Below are positions 21,059 through 31,949 of a stretch of DNA of 64,000 nt, piece by piece (the first letter of the stretch is position 1; each line of letters starts with the position of its first letter). The position numbers and the translations under genes are program-made. Below the pieces are notes generated by a model, which had not been told where the DNA came from, did not search any database, and worked only from the letters and a program-made list of their open reading frames with translations. This stretch comes from Arsenophonus sp046530785 (GTDB lineage Bacteria; Pseudomonadota; Gammaproteobacteria; Enterobacterales; Enterobacteriaceae), in the NCBI GenBank assembly GCA_046530785.1, contig JBHEQT010000004.1:43262-107261 (forward strand), written 5' to 3'.

Positions 21059-22480
21059 TTAATTGAATATATTATTACCACGAAGTAATAAGTAAATATT
21101 TTGATTATCACGTAAAATATTTAATGCTAAAGCGGTAGGTTTAGTTTCAATAATTTTACGAAGTTGATTGATATTTTCTATCTGTTTTTCATTAGCGCTG
21201 ATAATAAGATCACCCTTTTCCAGACCAAGCATTGCTGCAGGTGAATTAGATGAAACACTATCAACTTTAACTCCCTTAGTTCCTTTGATTGTACTATTGC
21301 TTAAAGTAGCTCCCATTAATGACGTAGTTAAAATTTCGGCTTTTGTACTGTTAGAATTACTATCTTCTAAAATAACATTCACCTCCATTGGCTTACCTTT
21401 TCGAAGTAGCCCAATAGAGATTTTTTTACCGATTTCACTTGTTCCAATTTTAGCTCTTAACTCGGCAAAACTATTAATATATTTTTTATTAATTGAAACT
21501 AAAACATCACCAGGTTGAATACCTGCTTTAGCTGCTGTGGAATTCGGAATCACTTCACTGACAAACGCACCTTTTTGAGCATCAATATTCAATGCTTTTG
21601 CTACATCAGAAGTCATTTCAGTTCCTTTAATTCCAAGCAATCCACGTTTTACTTCACCATGCTTGATAATTTGATCACTAAGAGATTTAGCCATATTAGA
21701 TGGAATTGCAAAACCGATACCAATATTACCTCCGCCAGGCGCTAAAATAGCCGTATTAATACCAATGAGTTCACCATTAAGATTAACCAATGCACCACCT
21801 GAATTACCTCTATTAATAGAAGCATCAGTTTGAATAAAATTTTCCAAACCTTCTACATTTAAACCACTACGACCTAGCGCGGAAATAATCCCTGATGTTG
21901 CAGCTTGACCCAATCCGAAGGGGTTACCAACAGCAACAACAAAATCTCCAACACGAAGTTTATCGGAATCAGCTATTTTAATAGCTCTTAAATTCAATTT
22001 TTTCAGATTTGCTTTACTTGAATCTTTGATTTGTAATAGAGCTATATCTGTTTGTGGGTCTCGACCAATAAGCTTAACCTCAATTTCTTTGCCATCATTA
22101 AGCTGAATTTGAATATTATTAGCATTATCGATTACATGATTATTAGTTAGAATATAACCTTTTTCAGCGTCAATAATAACACCAGAGCCTAATCCCTCAA
22201 AAGGGCGAATATTCTGTTGTTGTGAGGGAAAATTAGGTCCAAAAAAAAATTTAAATTCTTCTGGTAACTGTTGATTTTGAACACGTGTTCCAGATACACG
22301 AATACTAACTACGGCAGGAAGTACTTTTTCTAGCATCGGTGCTAGTCCAGGTAATTCTTGATTAGATGATAAAGTAAATAGTGGCATTGATGCAGAGTAA
22401 TTTACTTTAGGTATACATATGAGAGAAAAACCGATACTCATAGTTAATATAATTAAAAAATATTTCTCTTTTTTTATCAT
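21059..22480 (-). CDS. degQ: DegQ-type periplasmic serine protease/chaperone
   Basis: 473 residues: a signal peptide (cleavage near residue 30), a trypsin-like domain with triad H115 (TNNHVID), D145 (DPQTDIALLQ) and S227 (GNSGGA), then two PDZ domains (about 280-370 and 385-470) ending IYLLLRG. Sequence agreement is highest with DegQ (for example SMPLF..LPGLAPMLEKVLPAVVSIRV and TEMTSDVAKALNID), and its place beside zapG and decayed degS is the degQ locus. DegP is the alternative by size. It degrades or refolds damaged envelope proteins. With degS dead, it may be the only HtrA protein at this locus. Confidence 0.92.
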   Translation of the reverse strand: MIKKEKYFLIILTMSIGFSLICIPKVNYSASMPLFTLSSNQELPGLAPMLEKVLPAVVSIRVSGTRVQNQQLPEEFKFFFGPNFPSQQQNIRPFEGLGSGVIIDAEKGYILTNNHVIDNANNIQIQLNDGKEIEVKLIGRDPQTDIALLQIKDSSKANLKKLNLRAIKIADSDKLRVGDFVVAVGNPFGLGQAATSGIISALGRSGLNVEGLENFIQTDASINRGNSGGALVNLNGELIGINTAILAPGGGNIGIGFAIPSNMAKSLSDQIIKHGEVKRGLLGIKGTEMTSDVAKALNIDAQKGAFVSEVIPNSTAAKAGIQPGDVLVSINKKYINSFAELRAKIGTSEIGKKISIGLLRKGKPMEVNVILEDSNSNSTKAEILTTSLMGATLSNSTIKGTKGVKVDSVSSNSPAAMLGLEKGDLIISANEKQIENINQLRKIIETKPTALALNILRDNQNIYLLLRGNNIFN

Positions 22481-22727
22481 GAATTTAATTCTCTTACATA
22501 CCTTAATTTATTTCAAGGTAATTTACTTTCTATTATAGAAAAATTAGCAAGACTAAGACTTTAGATTATCAAAAAAAGTTCAGATAAGAAATAATAGAAT
22601 CGTTTTTTACATTTGTTTAGATTGGACATTGCTATTTTTAATAAAATTAATTTATCAAGAAAATCTGCTTATTACTACAAATCAAAATTAATAAAATTCC
22701 ACTTTTTAAAATGTATAACATAATTTA

Positions 22728-23123
22728 TCATTTTTTTTTGAGAGAAAAAATTCCAGAAGAACCTTCAAAGTAATCTTTAGGTGGTAAGTCAATAAGAAAT
22801 TTATTCTTATCTAATTCTGATTCATTCAAACGATACTTAAAATTTTTATTTTCTATTGGAATATCAGACATCAGTTCATGAGAACTTTTAACTGCATTCT
22901 GATAAAGTTGACGATAATCTTCTGCTATCTTATCGAGTAGTTCTGCGCCACGAGAAAAATGACTGATTAATTCTTTATGATATTCTTTTAGTTCGTAATT
23001 TTTCTTTTTAAGTTCATCCTCTAAATATTTTTTTTTATATAAATTACTATTAGCGAAATAAATCGCTAGTACACCAATAATAAAACCAATAATTAAAATA
23101 ATTAATGCATATCCCCAAGTCAT
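22728..23123 (-). CDS. zapG: ZapG (YhcB), inner-membrane cell envelope/division factor
   Basis: 131 residues from the ATG at 23123, which has a good AGGAG site and yields the family start MTWGYALI. A longer upstream start at 23192 is not supported. One N-terminal membrane helix (residues 5-25) is followed by a coiled coil rich in lysine and glutamate (about 30-90), then a poorly conserved tail ending SGIFSLKKK. ZapG coordinates envelope synthesis and division with MreB-associated proteins. It keeps its E. coli position beside degQ, while its other neighbour zapE is decayed. Confidence 0.88.
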   Translation of the reverse strand: MTWGYALIILIIGFIIGVLAIYFANSNLYKKKYLEDELKKKNYELKEYHKELISHFSRGAELLDKIAEDYRQLYQNAVKSSHELMSDIPIENKNFKYRLNESELDKNKFLIDLPPKDYFEGSSGIFSLKKK

Positions 23124-23229
23124 AATCGCTCCTTTTATTAATAAAATAATATTTATTTTCATGGAAATAAATTTACAGTAATATCCAAGCACTATATCTA
23201 CTAAAAAGGATAAATAAAATAAGAAAACT

Positions 23230-24050
23230 ATTGATAATAATTTTATATTATTTTAACTAATTAAAATATAAAGATTATCTATATAATCTTTTATTATTAA
23301 TTTTATTAGAAATTATGAATTATATTTCTTATTAATATATTATTCTTAATAAAATTCTTTAAATCCATTTAAACTTTACTAATAGTTTTAGATACCAGTA
23401 CTCGATTGATTATCAATTTGATAAAGAAAAAAGTAAAGGGATAGGGAGAATGTTTAGATGTCTTTTCATCATTAGTTATTTAATAAGATATTTTGATTAT
23501 TTTCAATTAAAATAGATTTAACCAATTCTTTTTAAGAAAGAATATGAATTGTGGAATCTATCAAAAAATTATATATTGAATTTATTTAAAAATAATAAAA
23601 ATTAACGGATTAATTTTTTTAGTAGAAGATTTTAATAAATAGGAAAATCATTCTTATTTTTTAACATTTTATGGTAGTAAATATAAAATACAGTAATTAA
23701 TTTTATAGAGTGAGCAACAGAGAGAATGAAATTAGAAATTATTATCAATTTCCCTATTTTTATCGAAAAGATACTATGATGTAGTTAAAAATTAAATTTT
23801 TAGAATTGTCTCAATTTTAATTGTAATTAAAATAATAATTTTATTATAGTAAAAAATATCATATGATAATATCAATCATATTTTGAAATTTATAAAAATA
23901 TAATTAAATAGTCTCTTTAGTAAAAAGAGAGTTTATAAAAGAAATTTAAATTGGAATATTACCAATTTAAATAGAAATAAATGAACTTTAAAAAAAGAAA
24001 TTTATTATTTTTACGTATTTAATGTTAATTATCAAAATTATAAAATACAA
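23230..24050 (+). pseudogene. zapE: Decayed zapE (division ATPase)
   Basis: zapE lies between zapG and rplM in E. coli in this orientation. At 23885-23960 the + strand reads EIYKNIIK then, 63 nt after the first codon (78 expected, an in-frame loss of five codons), KFKLEY, against EFYERHVK and RLKFEF of the ZapE C-terminus. At 23436-23450 GIGR may be the Walker A start GVGRGKT. The distance between the patches implies about 300 nt lost. The C-terminal patch overlaps an 11-bp-arm hairpin (23944-23972). Support is moderate. Confidence 0.5.
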
Positions 24051-24340
24051 AAATTAGGAAGAGATAATATCTCCTTATCATAATAATTTCCATTACCAAG
24101 TAATAACTATAATAAATTACCAAAATTTTTTCGGTCGATTTTTAGAAAAAATTCTCTATGAATTCACTGTCCTAGTATTAAGAAAATTTTTAATTTTGTA
24201 AAATTTTGCATTAATACCAATTTAATTGCTAGAATAGCTCGAATTTTTATTGAATTCAACTTAGTATGAACATATTGAAATATTTTCATACCATATTCAG
24301 CATTCAGCAACATTTAAATTATATATTGGGTAAGCTTTTA
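24051..24340 (+). promoter_or_regulatory. rplM: Leader region of rplM-rpsI
   Basis: 290 nt upstream of rplM with no frame of note. In E. coli the rplM leader carries the promoter and the site where L13 represses its own mRNA. I cannot identify those elements here beyond the sequence TTGGGTAAGCTTTTA just before the ATG, which resembles the E. coli ribosome binding region. Confidence 0.35.
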
Positions 24341-24769
24341 ATGAAAACTTTTACAGCTAAACCAGAAACCATAAAACGCGACTGGTATATTGTTGATGCG
24401 GAAGGAAAAATATTAGGTCGTCTTGCGACTGCAATTGCTCGTCGTTTGCGCGGTAAACATAAGGCAGAATATACTCCGCATGTTGATACTGGTGATTATA
24501 TTATTGTTATTAATTCAGAAAAAATTTCTGTTACTGGTAACAAGCATAAAGATAAAATTTATTATCGTCATTCTGGTTATATCGGTAGTATTAAACAATC
24601 AAGTTTTAAAGAAATGATTGTTTCCCATCCTGAGCGTGTAATTGAAATTGCAGTTAAAGGTATGCTACCTAAAGGACCTCTTGGTCGGGCGATGTACCGT
24701 AAAATGAAAGTTTATGCAGGAAGTGAGCATAAACATTCGGCACAAAATCCGAAATTTATTGATATTTAA
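24341..24769 (+). CDS. rplM: Ribosomal protein L13
   Basis: 142 residues from the ATG at 24341, exactly the family length. The in-frame upstream start at 24266 adds 25 residues with no counterpart and is rejected. The N-terminal MKTFTAKPETIKRDWYIVDAEG and the GMLPKGPLGRAMYRKMKVYAG signature are highly conserved. It is an early assembly protein of the 50S subunit and, in E. coli, the autoregulator of the rplM-rpsI operon. rpsI follows after 17 nt. Confidence 0.98.
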   Translation: MKTFTAKPETIKRDWYIVDAEGKILGRLATAIARRLRGKHKAEYTPHVDTGDYIIVINSEKISVTGNKHKDKIYYRHSGYIGSIKQSSFKEMIVSHPERVIEIAVKGMLPKGPLGRAMYRKMKVYAGSEHKHSAQNPKFIDI

Positions 24770-24786
24770 TCGGAATAATATAGGAA

Positions 24787-25176
24787 ATGACTGAAAATCA
24801 ATACTACGGCACTGGTCGCCGTAAAAGTTCTTCCGCACGAGTCTTCATTAAAACAGGTAATGGTAATATTAGTATTAATAAACGTAGATTAGAGGATTAT
24901 TTTTGTCGAGAAACGGCTAGAATGGTTGTTCGTCAACCGTTGGAATTGTTTAATATGTTGAATTTAGATTTATACATTACTGTAAAAGGTGGTGGAATTT
25001 CTGGTCAAGCAGGTGCAATTCGCCATGGTATTACACGTGCTTTAATGAAATATGACGAGACGCTACGTTCTGAACTACATAAAGCTGGATTTGTTACTCG
25101 TGATGCTCGTTCTGTTGAACGTAAAAAAGTTGGCTTGCGTAAAGCACGCCGACGTCCTCAATACTCTAAACGTTAA
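24787..25176 (+). CDS. rpsI: Ribosomal protein S9
   Basis: 129 residues (E. coli 130), intact to the basic C-terminal tail KARRRPQYSKR that reaches the P-site tRNA. The opening YYGTGRRKSSSARVFIK is diagnostic. It is co-transcribed with rplM and followed by a clear terminator. Confidence 0.98.
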   Translation: MTENQYYGTGRRKSSSARVFIKTGNGNISINKRRLEDYFCRETARMVVRQPLELFNMLNLDLYITVKGGGISGQAGAIRHGITRALMKYDETLRSELHKAGFVTRDARSVERKKVGLRKARRRPQYSKR

Positions 25177-25202
25177 TTTATTATTTTAAAAAATAAATTA
25201 TT

Positions 25203-25243
25203 AATACAAAATTTTCCTAAAAAGAGGAGAGTTTTGTATTTTT
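25203..25243 (+). terminator. rpsI: Terminator of rplM-rpsI
   Basis: The arms AATACAAAA and TTTTGTATT, with an inner TCCT/AGGA pairing, are followed by a T run. It begins 26 nt after the rpsI stop. Confidence 0.75.
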
Positions 25244-25496
25244 AAAAATTTATTTAAATATTTTATTATTATAATTAAATATTCTTAATATTCCATTTTT
25301 AAATAAATATCTTGATATGATCTTAATCTTTAAATTCTTATTTATTTCATTAAATTTAGTGAAAAAAATATTTATTAATTATATATTCAATATATATTTT
25401 GATAAAAATCAATTGAATTAAAAATATTTAAAATATGTAATAATAAACTTATTTATTATATTATTGTTTTTATTTTTAAACAACTTGGAGGTTTTC

Positions 25497-26138
25497 ATGG
25501 TTGTCGCTGCCAACAAACGTTCGGTAATGACACTGTTTTCCGGCCAGACCGACATTTTCAGCCATCAAGTTCGGATCGTATTGGCAGAAAAAGGAGTGAA
25601 CGTTGAAATTGAAAATGTTGAAGCAGATAATTTACCTCAAGATTTGATTGATCTAAATCCTTACCAAACAGTACCGACGCTGGTCGATAGAGAATTAACA
25701 TTATATGATTCCCGTGTTGTTATGGAATATCTTGATGAACGTTTTCCGCATCCACCATTAATGCCTGCTTATCCAGTTGCTCGCGGTAGTAGTCGCTTGA
25801 TGATACATAGAATAGATAAAGATTGGTATTCTCTGATATATAAGATTCAAAATAAAGATCCTCATATCGAAGCCATCGCTAAACAGTTAAGAAAGGAACT
25901 TATATCAATTTCACCAATTTTTAAAGAAATGCCGTTTTTTATGAGTGAAGAATTTAGTTTAGTTGATTGTTATTTAGCTCCCCTTTTATGGCGTTTGCCT
26001 TTTTGGAATATCAACATCCCAAAAGTAAAAGAAACAGAAGGAATTTATTCTTATATGGAACGCGTATTTTATAGGGATTCTTTTCTTGCTTCGTTAACTG
26101 AAAACGAAAGAGAAATGCGTTTATTTATCACAGGTTAA
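25497..26138 (+). CDS. sspA: SspA, stringent starvation protein A
   Basis: 213 residues from the ATG at 25497, preceded by GGAGG. The upstream in-frame ATG at 25464 is not used. The opening VVAANKRSVMTLFSG and the PHPP loop (ERFPHPPLMP), the surface that touches RNA polymerase and sigma-70, are intact. It is a glutathione-transferase-like fold without enzymatic activity. In E. coli SspA binds RNA polymerase and aids acid tolerance and H-NS repression. Its partner gene sspB, normally next, is decayed. Confidence 0.96.
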   Translation: MVVAANKRSVMTLFSGQTDIFSHQVRIVLAEKGVNVEIENVEADNLPQDLIDLNPYQTVPTLVDRELTLYDSRVVMEYLDERFPHPPLMPAYPVARGSSRLMIHRIDKDWYSLIYKIQNKDPHIEAIAKQLRKELISISPIFKEMPFFMSEEFSLVDCYLAPLLWRLPFWNINIPKVKETEGIYSYMERVFYRDSFLASLTENEREMRLFITG

Positions 26139-26144
26139 TTTATT

Positions 26145-26640
26145 ATGGAATTGTTAAGAACCATTTAGAATATCATTTTATATTTCATTATAAATGAACT
26201 TTTCGATAATAATATTTCATACTATTTCTTTGTAAAGTAAATCTCTCATTTTGTTTATTTTAGATGTTATTTTTAAATTCTATTTTTAGTAAAAAATAAT
26301 ATGTAGTCAATTCTAAATAATAAAATAATAAATGTGATGCGTTTTGTTTTATTTCACGCTTTAACGAATTCTACTATAAATAGATTCAAATTTTAAAAGA
26401 AATTTTTCATCATTTAAAAAAAAACACACACGAATTTTCTAGCACTAAATTTTTAAGTACTTCAATATTTTAAATACGAAATTCGAACGAATCAAATTAG
26501 TTGTCATTCATTAACCAATTAAATTAGTTAGTTGATAATTAATTCGTATACTAAATTCCAGTATTAGATGAATTTTATTTACACTAAATATTGATGCATT
26601 ATATTAGAATAATGTGTAAATTCCTGCATATATTAAAGAA
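26145..26640 (+). pseudogene. sspB: Decayed sspB (ClpXP adaptor)
   Basis: An ATG remains at 26145, seven bases after the sspA stop, as in the normal sspA-sspB pair. The frame then breaks. Positions 26161-26199 read PFRISFYISL*MN against PYLLRAFYEWLLDN of SspB, with one codon missing. The rest of the 165-codon gene is not readable. SspB delivers ssrA-tagged proteins to ClpXP. Its end probably coincides with the join to the arcB fragment. Confidence 0.45.
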
Positions 26641-26649
26641 GTTATTTTA

Positions 26650-27545
26650 ATATTTAAATTTGTATATTTTCTGGAAAATTTATTTAAAATTATAGTTTCT
26701 CGATGGATCTTTATTAGAAGAATCAACCTACTTCGTTAATGCTGTTTTGTGAATAATAAAAAGGATTAAACATTTAAAATTGATAATTACAATCTTTTTT
26801 ATTGAATATTCAACTACTTAATACAAAAATAGTAGATATTACTTGGTATCTTTACCAAAGATTATATAAAAATATAATTATACTATCCTCTTTAATTCTA
26901 TTATTTTTTAATTAATATATTGGAAAGGTAAAAATATCTTCCTTTCAATGGTTTATATCGATGATCTTTTAGATAAAATACTTTTATGAATACAGTGATA
27001 AAATTCATTGGAAAATATTTAAGTGATTCTAAAAATAAATATAGTGGATTTTTTCAAAAAATTTATAACAATGATAATAAAATAAAATATTGGATATGAT
27101 TAAAAATATCTCTAATTAATTGGCAAAACTTATTAAGTAAAATATAGATATTTAAAAAATAGAAATACATATCTTTATTGAGTAAAAGAATATCTTCTTG
27201 AAGATATAAATAATTTTTTCGGAATCTTGAAAAATTAAAGGTTAATTCAAAAAATAGATGAAATTGTTTTTCACTATTTTCTCAATTATTTCGTTCCAAT
27301 ATATTCCAATTTCTTTATTTTACTTTTTTCTAGATAACATTTTAGAAACGATTTTGATAAATTAAAAGTATGTTTCTAAAACATTAATTTTTAAAAGGAT
27401 TATTTCACTAAATTTAAAAATAATTCCAATTGAAATTTTTTTTGACGAAATATTGTTTACTTTTAATACTAAATAGATTATTTTTTACTCATAAATTTAT
27501 GATATAAATAAATATAGATTTATTTAGTAATAAGAAGATAAAATT
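26650..27545 (+). pseudogene. arcB: Decayed 3' half of arcB (receiver and HPt domains)
   Basis: It sits directly upstream of elbB, as arcB does in E. coli. At 26662-26703 the + strand reads VYFLENLFKIIVSR against the ArcB receiver opening VLLVEDIELNVIVAR (one codon shorter). At 27356-27391 DKLKVCF*NINF matches HKIKGAAGSIGL, the phosphotransfer motif, with the phospho-accepting histidine changed to aspartate. Only about 0.9 kb is present, so the sensor and kinase half (about 1.5 kb) has been deleted, presumably in the event that joined this segment to sspB. Loss of ArcB removes redox control of respiration genes. Confidence 0.65.
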
Positions 27546-27682
27546 TCTTGTAAATAAAAGAAAATAAGAGCATATCATAAATATAAATGATTTTTATTTT
27601 ACTATTAATTAGAATTCTAATAGAATTAGATTTAATCCTATTAAAATAGTATAGTAAAAATCTACTATAAATAAAATTAAAT

Positions 27683-28339
27683 ATGAAACCTATTGCAATA
27701 ATTTTAAGTGGATGTGGTGTATTAGATGGAAGTGAAATTCATGAATCAGTATTTACTATCTTATCTTTGAGTCAGCATGGTTCAGAGATGTGTTTTTTAG
27801 CTCCTGACCGAGAGCAACTAGATGTTATCAACCATATAACTGGAAAAAAGAAAGAAGAAAAACGTAATATCATGGAGGAAGCTTCACGTATTTCTCGTGG
27901 GAAAATCGAGTCCTTATTATCTGCTGACGCAAGAAATTTTAGTGCCGTCATAATTCCTGGTGGATTTGGAATAATAAAAAATTTATCGAACTTTTCCATT
28001 AAAGGCATTAATTGTGAGATAGATAAAAATTTATTAGCATTTTGCAGAAAAATTCACAAACAAGGAAAACCTATAGGTTTAATGTGTATTGCGCCACTTA
28101 TACTTCCTAAAATTTTAAAAAAATCAGTAAAATTAACAATAGGTAATGATAAGAAAATAATTTCTGAAATAGAAAAAATGGGAGGTAACCATATTATTTC
28201 TTCTTTTGAAGATATTGTAGTTGATGAAGACAATAAAGTAGTAACAACACCTGCTTATATGTTGGCTTTATCACCAAATGAAGCATGGAAGGGAATTGAT
28301 AAATTAGTTAAAAAAGTAATTGAAATGACTACTAATTAG
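27683..28339 (+). CDS. elbB: ElbB (GlyIII), DJ-1/PfpI-family glyoxalase-like protein
   Basis: 218 residues (E. coli 217). It opens PIAIILSGCGVLDGSEIHE, and the nucleophile elbow cysteine 135 lies in IGLMCIAP, with an INHITGK segment and a VVDEDNKVVTTPAYMLA C-terminal half. In E. coli it is a weak glyoxalase formerly thought to affect isoprenoid synthesis. No clear ribosome binding site precedes the ATG. It is an isolated survivor between dead arcB and dead mtgA, the same order as in E. coli. Confidence 0.93.
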   Translation: MKPIAIILSGCGVLDGSEIHESVFTILSLSQHGSEMCFLAPDREQLDVINHITGKKKEEKRNIMEEASRISRGKIESLLSADARNFSAVIIPGGFGIIKNLSNFSIKGINCEIDKNLLAFCRKIHKQGKPIGLMCIAPLILPKILKKSVKLTIGNDKKIISEIEKMGGNHIISSFEDIVVDEDNKVVTTPAYMLALSPNEAWKGIDKLVKKVIEMTTN

Positions 28340-28344
28340 CTACA

Positions 28345-29080
28345 TTCACTTGTTTGTTAAATTTTATTAATTTTTTGTTTATTTTTTGATAAACTCATAA
28401 AAGGAAATATTTATTTATCATTAATTTTTATATTTTTGCTCATTTAGATAAAAATTAATTCAATCTAAGAAAAACATATTAATCAATAACCCCTATTATA
28501 CAGAAGATAAAATTTTCTAAATCATTTGATGATTTAATTTTCATATAATAAAATGAAATTAATTTCAAATTACTTAGTAAAAGCTACAATGCGATTTTTA
28601 ACAAAAGAAAGGAAACTTCACTTTCGGATTGTAATTAAAAAATTTTATTAAAATACTATTAATATTTTTAATATTAATAGTAAAGTTAAATTTATTGGAT
28701 GAATAAGATATATATCTTAAGATAAAATCTTTCTTTCTCCAACTAGACAGAAAGATAGAATGGATCATTTATAGAATATAATCACATCATAGATTAAATA
28801 GATGAAACTCCTCATAGAGAGTAAAAATAGTAATATGCCTGGTACATCATAAAAATTAATATAGAAAAATTTTTATCCCAGATATCTTTTTTAAAGAAAG
28901 AATATCTATCAAACCTGTAAATAAAAAAATTACGGAATATGTTCTATTAAAAATTCTTAAGGAGTAGCAATAACATAAATTAAATAAAGATATTCTTCTG
29001 AAGTATAATTAAAGATAAATAAATTTATAATTCTAAATTACTTTGAACACCCATTTAATAAAACTAATTATTAGTTGTAT
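28345..29080 (+). pseudogene. mtgA: Decayed mtgA (monofunctional transglycosylase)
   Basis: It follows elbB as expected. Positions 28712-28738 read IS*DKIFLS against the transglycosylase motif TISQQTAKNLFL (two codons lost). Positions 28855-28872 read INIEKF against LNIAEF, with GCA to GAA and GAA to AAA changes. The start is not recognisable. MtgA polymerises glycan strands and is dispensable where bifunctional PBPs remain. A hairpin with 13-bp perfect arms (28654-28682) lies inside. Confidence 0.55.
28654..28682. repeat. 13-bp-arm inverted repeat in decayed mtgA
   Basis: The arm TACTATTAATATT and its exact complement flank a TTT loop. Confidence 0.75.
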
Positions 29081-30722
29081 CTTACTTTTTGTAAGCTAAC
29101 TAATACTATTTTTAATATGAACGAAAAGATTATGTGTAATTGAATTTAGTTTATTTTCAGTTCTTTACATTTAAAACGAAAATTAAATTAGAATCCTTTA
29201 TATTTATTTTTGCCCCTAGAAAATTAGAATATCAAAAAGAACATAGGAAATTTTTTATCTTTAAAATACTTGATACTTGAACAATAATATTGTTAATACA
29301 TATAATTAATTTAATAATAAAACTGTAAAATTATGTATTTATCTAATTTCTTCCAATTTTAAAAAGGATTTATTCGCAATTATCCAGAATATTATTTTTT
29401 TTAAAAATGTAATTTTAATATTTTTATAAAGTACTTTTTAAAAAGTAAAATGTGTATATATAACAAAATATTAATTTTATAAGTTAATATTTTATTTTTC
29501 AATAAGTAAAATATCAATAAGGAATTGTATTACTCAAGTACAATAATACATTTTAATATTTGTATTATTGGATGCAATCATGACATTAAAACAAGTATTA
29601 AATTAAGAAGAAATTATTAAGTATGATACGTATATCTATTTTCTTAAAAATTTAATCTTTATTAAATATTAAATTTTTAATAATAAACATTCATTTTTAT
29701 TAAAAAATTTTTGCTATCATACCTTATGAATTAAAGAAAAATAAAGGGTTACCAGGAAAAAATTTTTTCTACAGATAAACATTAGTCTACTAATCTGTAT
29801 TTATTTTATCACTATAGTTTTTATCTGTTAATCATATTGGTTTGATTATACCAAAGAAGCATTAAACAGAAAGTTACTTACTAATTAAAATCATCAATTT
29901 TTAAAAAAGAAATATCTTATTAATCAAATGGTTAATATAGAAATATCTATCAAAATTTTCTCTTCATTTATGAAGATTTCATATAAATCATTTTATTCAT
30001 TTTTAAAACAAAATACTTATAGTATCAAATTAAATAAAAATATTTTTTATTTAATTATTTTTTAAATTTTCTTTAAAGAGAGAGAGTAGGTAATAATTAA
30101 AAATTATATTATATAAACTATATTTAGATAATTTATTTGACTATTTTGAATTTTTATAACCTTTATATAGAATTTTTCGTATAAAAGAAGGATTTATAAT
30201 ATATTATTTGTATTAGATATTTTAATATTTACATGCAAAGAATTGCATTCTATTTTTATTATTATTTTAAATCATAAAAATAATTAGTTAATTTTTATAA
30301 ATAAATCGAAAATTAAAAATATAAACTAGAAGAACATTATTATTCTGAGTAAATAAATTACTTATTACTATAATTTTTATAATTTCAATCAAAAATAATC
30401 TCTATTTTCATCTATTTCTCTTATAATTATCCAAGGAAATATTTTTAAATATATAATATTTACACTGAATAATATTTTTAACGTTATTTATTTAATAAAA
30501 AGATGATTCTAATATAAATATTTTGATTAATTTTAGATTTATTTTTTTTAAATTATTAAATATTTTATATTAACACTTCTGTTGAAGTAGAAGGCTATTA
30601 ATTCTAAAAATTTTAAAAATTATATGAACATAATTAAATGAAATGTCCTTAATATACATATTAATGGTTTTATCTAACAAATAATTGATAGAATTAACCT
30701 TTTTAATTTAAGTGAAAAGAAA
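29081..30722. other. Unreadable desert between decayed mtgA and dolP
   Basis: 1.6 kb without a credible frame or recognised remnant. It contains a 16-bp palindrome TACTTTTTAAAAAGTA (29432-29447) and a 10-bp-arm hairpin (around 29541-29570). A junction between two ancestral neighbourhoods (elbB-mtgA and dolP) must lie here. Confidence 0.55.
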
Positions 30723-31298
30723 TTAATCAAGATAGCTAAATACTGTAATAACACGTTTAACACCATCTGTCTCACTGGCAATTTTTGCTATAGAATCTCC
30801 TTCTTCTTTCTTCAGAACACCAAATAAAAATACTTCTTCATCCTCTGTAAGAACTTTAACGGATAATAATTTAACTGAATTATTAATAAAAATTTTTGAT
30901 TTTATTTTTGTTGTTATCCAAACATCTTTAGAAGAAAGACTAGAATTAATTAGTTTTGCTTTCCGAATCTCATTATAAACTACCTGAACACCTTCTATTT
31001 TAGTTGCTATTTGTTTTGCTTTTTCAGCTAATAAAAGATCTATTGCTTGACCGGTAAATAATATTTTACCTGCATAAGCAGTAGTAATAATATGTGTGTT
31101 ACATCTGATTTCTTTATTTTTATTAATAGCAGAACTAACACGAGCTTCTAATATTCCATCATCAATCTGACGACCTACACTTCTTGGATCTTTTGCACTT
31201 TTTGTGACAACAGCCGCTGAAGCTATTATGGTAGCACCAAGACAACCTTGTAATAAGAATAAAATAGATATTATGATAGTTAGAGAAAATAACTTCAT
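30723..31298 (-). CDS. dolP: DolP (YraP), outer-membrane lipoprotein with two BON domains
   Basis: 191 residues, the E. coli length. The lipoprotein signal ends LLQGC, with the lipidated cysteine at residue 19. Two BON domains follow, roughly residues 46-115 and 122-190. DolP binds anionic phospholipid at division sites and supports outer-membrane integrity and BAM function. The gene is alone: its usual upstream partners diaA, yraN and lpoA are all decayed, so it needs its own promoter, which I cannot pinpoint. The start ATG has a TAAGGA site. Confidence 0.94.
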   Translation of the reverse strand: MKLFSLTIIISILFLLQGCLGATIIASAAVVTKSAKDPRSVGRQIDDGILEARVSSAINKNKEIRCNTHIITTAYAGKILFTGQAIDLLLAEKAKQIATKIEGVQVVYNEIRKAKLINSSLSSKDVWITTKIKSKIFINNSVKLLSVKVLTEDEEVFLFGVLKKEEGDSIAKIASETDGVKRVITVFSYLD

Positions 31299-31314
31299 TA
31301 TTAATCCTTAATAA

Positions 31315-31905
31315 TCTTGATACAGAAAATTTTATTGATTAAATCATATAAATAATTAACTGTTAATAATTAAACTTCTTGAAGTTTAATACTTTTAAAA
31401 ATATTCTATTTTCTATTTCCTATATTACCACCCAATAATTAGGTTAAATTTCCCACACCCATTAAACTAGGTCCACAAAAGACAATAAATGGTAATATCA
31501 CTTTTTAGTAAAACTTCAACTGATTTATAACAAAACGAAACTAATTATCATATTTAGTGGAAAATAGAAAGAAGTAGAAAACCAGATTCTTCTAATCTGA
31601 GAAACTTGTTCATGTACATTTCTTCTGGTTTTTCCATTAAATATTATAAGGTTATAATTGTACTACCTATACTGAAATATAAAGCAGAAAAACTTAGAAC
31701 ATTTTGCTTCAAATTGATTGATTATAGTGTTTGCAAAGCATTATGCAATAACTATGGAAAATCCTCCAGAACCAAAATATAAAATCTTATTTTTATTTAT
31801 TAATACATAATAAATCGTAACTTCTACTATACGAGAGATAGTATCTTACTACTAATATTCAGAGAAACGGTAATTTTTTCTTGAATACCTTTTTACAATA
31901 TAATA
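31315..31905 (-). pseudogene. diaA: Decayed diaA (DnaA initiator-associating protein)
   Basis: Directly upstream of dolP, as in E. coli. Positions 31325-31366 read LTVNYLYDLINKIF against LTVNCLCDLIDNTLF of the DiaA C-terminus, with fourteen codons in register and only single-base changes (both TGT to TAT, GAT to AAT). Just before it, KSIKLQEV*L matches HRSARIQEMHM. It is among the best preserved remnants in the window. DiaA helps DnaA multimerise at oriC. The start is inferred from the 196-codon length. Confidence 0.75.
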
Positions 31906-31949
31906 AGATTAATTTTCTTCAGTATATTTTAAAAGATATACTTATATAT

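Noticed and set aside
21059..22480. Naming the HtrA protease degP
   Set aside because: Length would allow DegP, but position beside zapG and decayed degS and residue patterns favour DegQ.
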